From positions 124,001 through 188,000 of the forward strand of contig NZ_CP010429.1 in the NCBI RefSeq assembly GCF_000974425.1: a stretch of DNA of 64,000 nt. The letters are read 5' to 3'. Position numbers and translations under genes: made by a program. Within the stretch, counting starts at the first letter, position 1. Each line of letters starts with the position of its first letter. Below the pieces are notes generated by a model. It worked only from the letters and a program-made list of their open reading frames with translations. It had not been told where the DNA came from and searched no databases. Below, in pieces: positions 61,153-64,000 of this stretch. This stretch comes from Spirosoma radiotolerans (GTDB taxonomy: Bacteria; Bacteroidota; Bacteroidia; Cytophagales; Spirosomataceae).

Positions 61153-64000
61153 ATGTTCCTCGAAATCTTTAAATTTGAGCTAGCATACCGGCTGAAAAGG
61201 CCTGCTACGTATCTCTACGCCCTCATACTATTTCTCTTTACGTTTCTGTTTGTTATTTACGGAAACGGGCCCGCGTCGGAAAAAACGAATATAAATTCGC
61301 CTTATGCCATCAGCCAGTTTGTGGTTGTGATGACTATTCTGGGCATGCTAATAGCCTCAGCCGTAATGGGTGTACCGGTTTACCGGGACATCGAACACAA
61401 TACCAAAAATTACTTCTTTACCTTCCCCATTACTGAACGGGGCTACATCCTGGGCCGGTATCTGGGCTCGTTTGTGGTCCTGTTGGGCATTATGGCCGTT
61501 GGTATGCTGGGTATCGTGATTGGGTCGCTGCTGGGGCCTGTTTTCAACTTGGCCGACAACACCGAGCGCTTTGGCCCCATTCGGTTCCGCGACTATGCCT
61601 ATCCGTTTGTGCTGTTCGTTGTGCCGAACATGTTTTTGGTAGGCAGTATTTTCTTTAGTCTGGTGGCCTTCTCGCGCCAGGTTTTCGCGACCTATGCCGG
61701 TAGCATTCTGCTGTTTATTGCCTACCTGCTCGGTTCTACACTATCGCAGGATCTGGAAAACAAGCAGCTTGTCAATTTGCTCGATCCCTTTGGCTCATAT
61801 GCCTATGATACAGCTACGAAATACTGGTCGCCGGTGGAGCAGAACACGTTGCTCGCTCCTCTGGAAGGTGATTTACTGACGAATCGACTCATCTGGTTTG
61901 GCGTGGCAGTGCTCGTGTTTGTTCTGACGCTGGTACGGTTTAGCTTTTCGCGTTTTCTGGCCGTTAAACTGGGCAAGCGGCAGAAAGAAGATGCAGTGGG
62001 CCAGGGCGTTCCGTCGTTGGCGAGTTTACCCACACCAACGCCTGTTTTTCAGGCAAGTACGTATGCTAGGCAAATGTTCCGGCAGGCTCGTATCGAGTTT
62101 GGGAACATTGTCCGCGACCCTTACTTCATTGCCATTTTGCTCGGAGCCGTACTGTTTTTGTTTCTGGATGGCTGGTTTGGGGTAGAAACCTACGGCACGC
62201 CGTCGTTGCCCACAACCTATGCCATGCTCGAAGCTCGCAACGGCACGTTTTTCTTCTTTGTGCTGATCGTCCTGATCTTCTACACAGGCGAGGTCGTTCA
62301 CCGCGACAAAGTTGTTCATTACGATACAATTGCCGATGCGCTGCCCGTTCCTGACTGGATGAATTACGGAGCCAAGCTGCTGTCCATGATTTACATCTGT
62401 CTGTTGCTGTGCGCGCTCATTCTGGTATCCGGCGTCCTAAATCAGACGGTAAAAGGCTATTTTAATTATGAATTCTCGCTCTACTTTCGCGACCTGCTGG
62501 GCATTGCCTTTACGCAGTATTTCCAGTTGGTGATGCTGGCCTTTTTCGTGCATACGATGGTCAACCAAAAGTTCGTAGGGCACATTGTCACGCTGGCTGT
62601 CTACATTGTTATCTGGGCGGTGCCGCAATTCGCCGACTTCAATTACAAGTTGGCGATCCCGTTTTCGGGTGGGGGTGTCCAGATTTCGGACATGAACGGG
62701 TTCGGGCACTATCTGGCCAGTATCGCGTCGTTCCGGCTTTACTGGTATGCCTTTGGTGGCCTACTGCTAGTGCTGGCGCTGTGGTTCTGGAATCGGGGGG
62801 CCGACACCAGTTTCAAAGCCCGCTGGCAACTGGCCCGCCAGCGGATGGGCAAAGCTTCGGTGGCGTTGTTTGCCGTGCTTCTTCTTGCCTTTGTGAGTAT
62901 GGGTGCCTGGATTTATACGAATGTGAGTGTAAAAAACCGGTACTACTCCATTGATGAACAGCGTGAACGGCAGGCGACATTCGAAAAAACATACCATAAG
63001 TATACCAATGTGCTGCAACCTAAAATCACCAGCGCAAAGGTCAATGTCGATATCTATCCTGATGAGTTCAAGGCGCTTGCATCGGGGGCCTTTGTGATGG
63101 TCAACAAAGGAGATCAACCGATTGATTCATTGTTTCTGACTATTCCGACTGATAATTTTCACCGGCAACTAACGAAGCTAATGGTCGATGGGAAAGCGCC
63201 AAATCTTGTGTTGAACGACACCGAGCTTGGCTATTACATTTATCGGCTGCCCAAACGAATGAATCCCGGCGACTCAGCCCGATTAACTATGGATGTGACG
63301 GGACAATATGTTGGCTTTGCCAATAATGGCGATAGCCGGGATGTGGTTGGCAACGGAACATTTTTTAATGTTAATATCTTCCCCGCTTTTGGCTATAACG
63401 AGGACGACGAGTTGAGCAGTGACAAATACCGGAAAAAATACGGGCTACCAATAAAAGAGTGGACGGTGCCTGCGCAAAATGACCCGCGTGGGTTGCGTGA
63501 TTTCCTGTTTACCAACGACGCCGACTGGGTCACTTTCGAAGGCACCATTTCGACCAACCCCGACCAAACGGCTATCATGCCCGGCGAACTACTGAAAACC
63601 TGGACGAAGAACGGGGCCAACGGAAAACCACGTAAATACTTCCACTATAAACTTCCCGGTTTCTCCGATTATTTTTTCAGCATGTGCTCCGCTAATTATG
63701 CGGTTAAACGCGATAAATGGACTGGGGCCGATGGGCAAACCGTAGCGCTGGAAGTCTATCACCACCCTGGTCACGACAAAAACATCGACCGGTTTATTGC
63801 CAGCATGAAAGCGTCGCTGACGTATTATGTTAAAAACTATGCGCCCTATCCGTATCCGGTATTGCGCGTGCTGGAGTTTCCGCGTTATGCCAGCTTTGCC
63901 CAGTCCTTTCCGACCACCGTTCCGTATTCGGAGGAGTTTGGCTGGGTAGGTGACTTCCACAACCCCAGCAAGACCGACTACGCATTTTACGTGACGGCCC
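61153..64000 (+). CDS. ABC-2 permease fused to M1 aminopeptidase-like domain (3' partial)
   Basis: The frame is open from ATG 61153 to the window end (949 codons seen). Residues about 1-590 are an ABC-2 type permease with two sets of roughly six helices (FKFELAYRLKRPATYLYALILF at the start; RDPYFIAILLG and YTGEVVHRDKV mark the second half). After residue 600 a soluble, extracytoplasmic region starts that resembles the N-terminal beta domain of M1 aminopeptidases (TSAKVNVDIYPDEFKA, VEVYHHPGHDKN, YAPYPYPVLRVLEFPRYA); the HEXXH zinc motif would lie beyond the window. With the ATPase before it, it should form a transporter of unknown substrate. The M1 domain may or may not be active. Confidence 0.88.
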   Translation, partial: MFLEIFKFELAYRLKRPATYLYALILFLFTFLFVIYGNGPASEKTNINSPYAISQFVVVMTILGMLIASAVMGVPVYRDIEHNTKNYFFTFPITERGYILGRYLGSFVVLLGIMAVGMLGIVIGSLLGPVFNLADNTERFGPIRFRDYAYPFVLFVVPNMFLVGSIFFSLVAFSRQVFATYAGSILLFIAYLLGSTLSQDLENKQLVNLLDPFGSYAYDTATKYWSPVEQNTLLAPLEGDLLTNRLIWFGVAVLVFVLTLVRFSFSRFLAVKLGKRQKEDAVGQGVPSLASLPTPTPVFQASTYARQMFRQARIEFGNIVRDPYFIAILLGAVLFLFLDGWFGVETYGTPSLPTTYAMLEARNGTFFFFVLIVLIFYTGEVVHRDKVVHYDTIADALPVPDWMNYGAKLLSMIYICLLLCALILVSGVLNQTVKGYFNYEFSLYFRDLLGIAFTQYFQLVMLAFFVHTMVNQKFVGHIVTLAVYIVIWAVPQFADFNYKLAIPFSGGGVQISDMNGFGHYLASIASFRLYWYAFGGLLLVLALWFWNRGADTSFKARWQLARQRMGKASVALFAVLLLAFVSMGAWIYTNVSVKNRYYSIDEQRERQATFEKTYHKYTNVLQPKITSAKVNVDIYPDEFKALASGAFVMVNKGDQPIDSLFLTIPTDNFHRQLTKLMVDGKAPNLVLNDTELGYYIYRLPKRMNPGDSARLTMDVTGQYVGFANNGDSRDVVGNGTFFNVNIFPAFGYNEDDELSSDKYRKKYGLPIKEWTVPAQNDPRGLRDFLFTNDADWVTFEGTISTNPDQTAIMPGELLKTWTKNGANGKPRKYFHYKLPGFSDYFFSMCSANYAVKRDKWTGADGQTVALEVYHHPGHDKNIDRFIASMKASLTYYVKNYAPYPYPVLRVLEFPRYASFAQSFPTTVPYSEEFGWVGDFHNPSKTDYAFYVTA

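Overview
The window looks like a chromosomal segment of a Bacteroidota bacterium of the order Cytophagales, most like Spirosoma or a close relative. The pointers are gliding and type IX secretion genes (gldG, gldD, a T9SS sorting-domain protein), Bacteroidota-type promoter elements (TAnnTTTG), families typical of the phylum (DUF1573, DUF2480, DUF5009, a fused E1 alpha/beta ketoacid dehydrogenase, an ABC permease fused to an M1-peptidase-like domain), and frequent GTG/TTG starts. The genus is an inference from gene content. No rRNA, tRNA, CRISPR array, transposase or phage gene was found.

Layout. (1) 1-8000 is visibly AT-rich and holds a surface-polysaccharide locus: a methyltransferase cut by the window edge, GT2 and GT4 glycosyltransferases, a Wzy-like polymerase, a secreted beta-helix protein, and a secreted protein with 21 tandem 17-residue repeats. 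The base composition changes to the host-like type inside the last gene. (2) 8.6-15.1 kb continues the surface theme: a small T9SS-sorted protein, another GT4, and a polyprenyl-phosphate sugar transferase flanked by two paralogous Wzi-type outer-membrane proteins. (3) 15.2-20.5 kb holds a serine hydrolase, an esterase-like alpha/beta hydrolase, a DUF5009 membrane protein, a prohibitin/SPFH protein and a DUF1573 protein. (4) 20.8-30.0 kb is central energy metabolism: fused E1 ketoacid dehydrogenase, then nuoI-nuoJ-nuoK-(2OG-Fe oxygenase)-nuoL-nuoM. NuoI carries a long repetitive Pro/Lys-rich tail. (5) 30.1-38.0 kb is envelope biogenesis: gldG, a small coiled-coil protein and an LptD-like protein on the minus strand, facing an amidase and an MlaD/MCE protein on the plus strand. 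(6) 38.3-49.7 kb is mixed: a large Asp-box beta-propeller protein, acyl-CoA carboxylase beta, cytochrome c, gldD, an AIM24 protein, gltX, ridA and an App1-type phosphatase. (7) 49.8-54.8 kb is a codirectional set: lipoprotein of the COG4315 type, ECF sigma factor, a protein joining an anti-sigma-like N-terminus to a predicted outer-membrane barrel, a Rieske protein, a His-rich four-helix membrane protein and YceI. I read it as a candidate sigma-controlled envelope redox module. (8) 55-64 kb has a serine hydrolase, an MFS exporter, dnaN, DUF2480, and an ABC ATPase with its permease/M1-like partner, which runs off the window end.

Several intergenic gaps carry long, near-perfect palindromes unrelated to ordinary terminators (23201, 38099, 47848, 54843, 57725, 58974, 61020). 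Some appear to be dispersed repeats or MITE-like elements; one lies in the probable leader of dnaN. The most interesting items are the sigma/Rieske/YceI cassette, the NuoI tail, the oxygenase inside the nuo operon, the face-to-face promoters between lptD and the amidase gene, and the composition break inside the repeat-protein gene.
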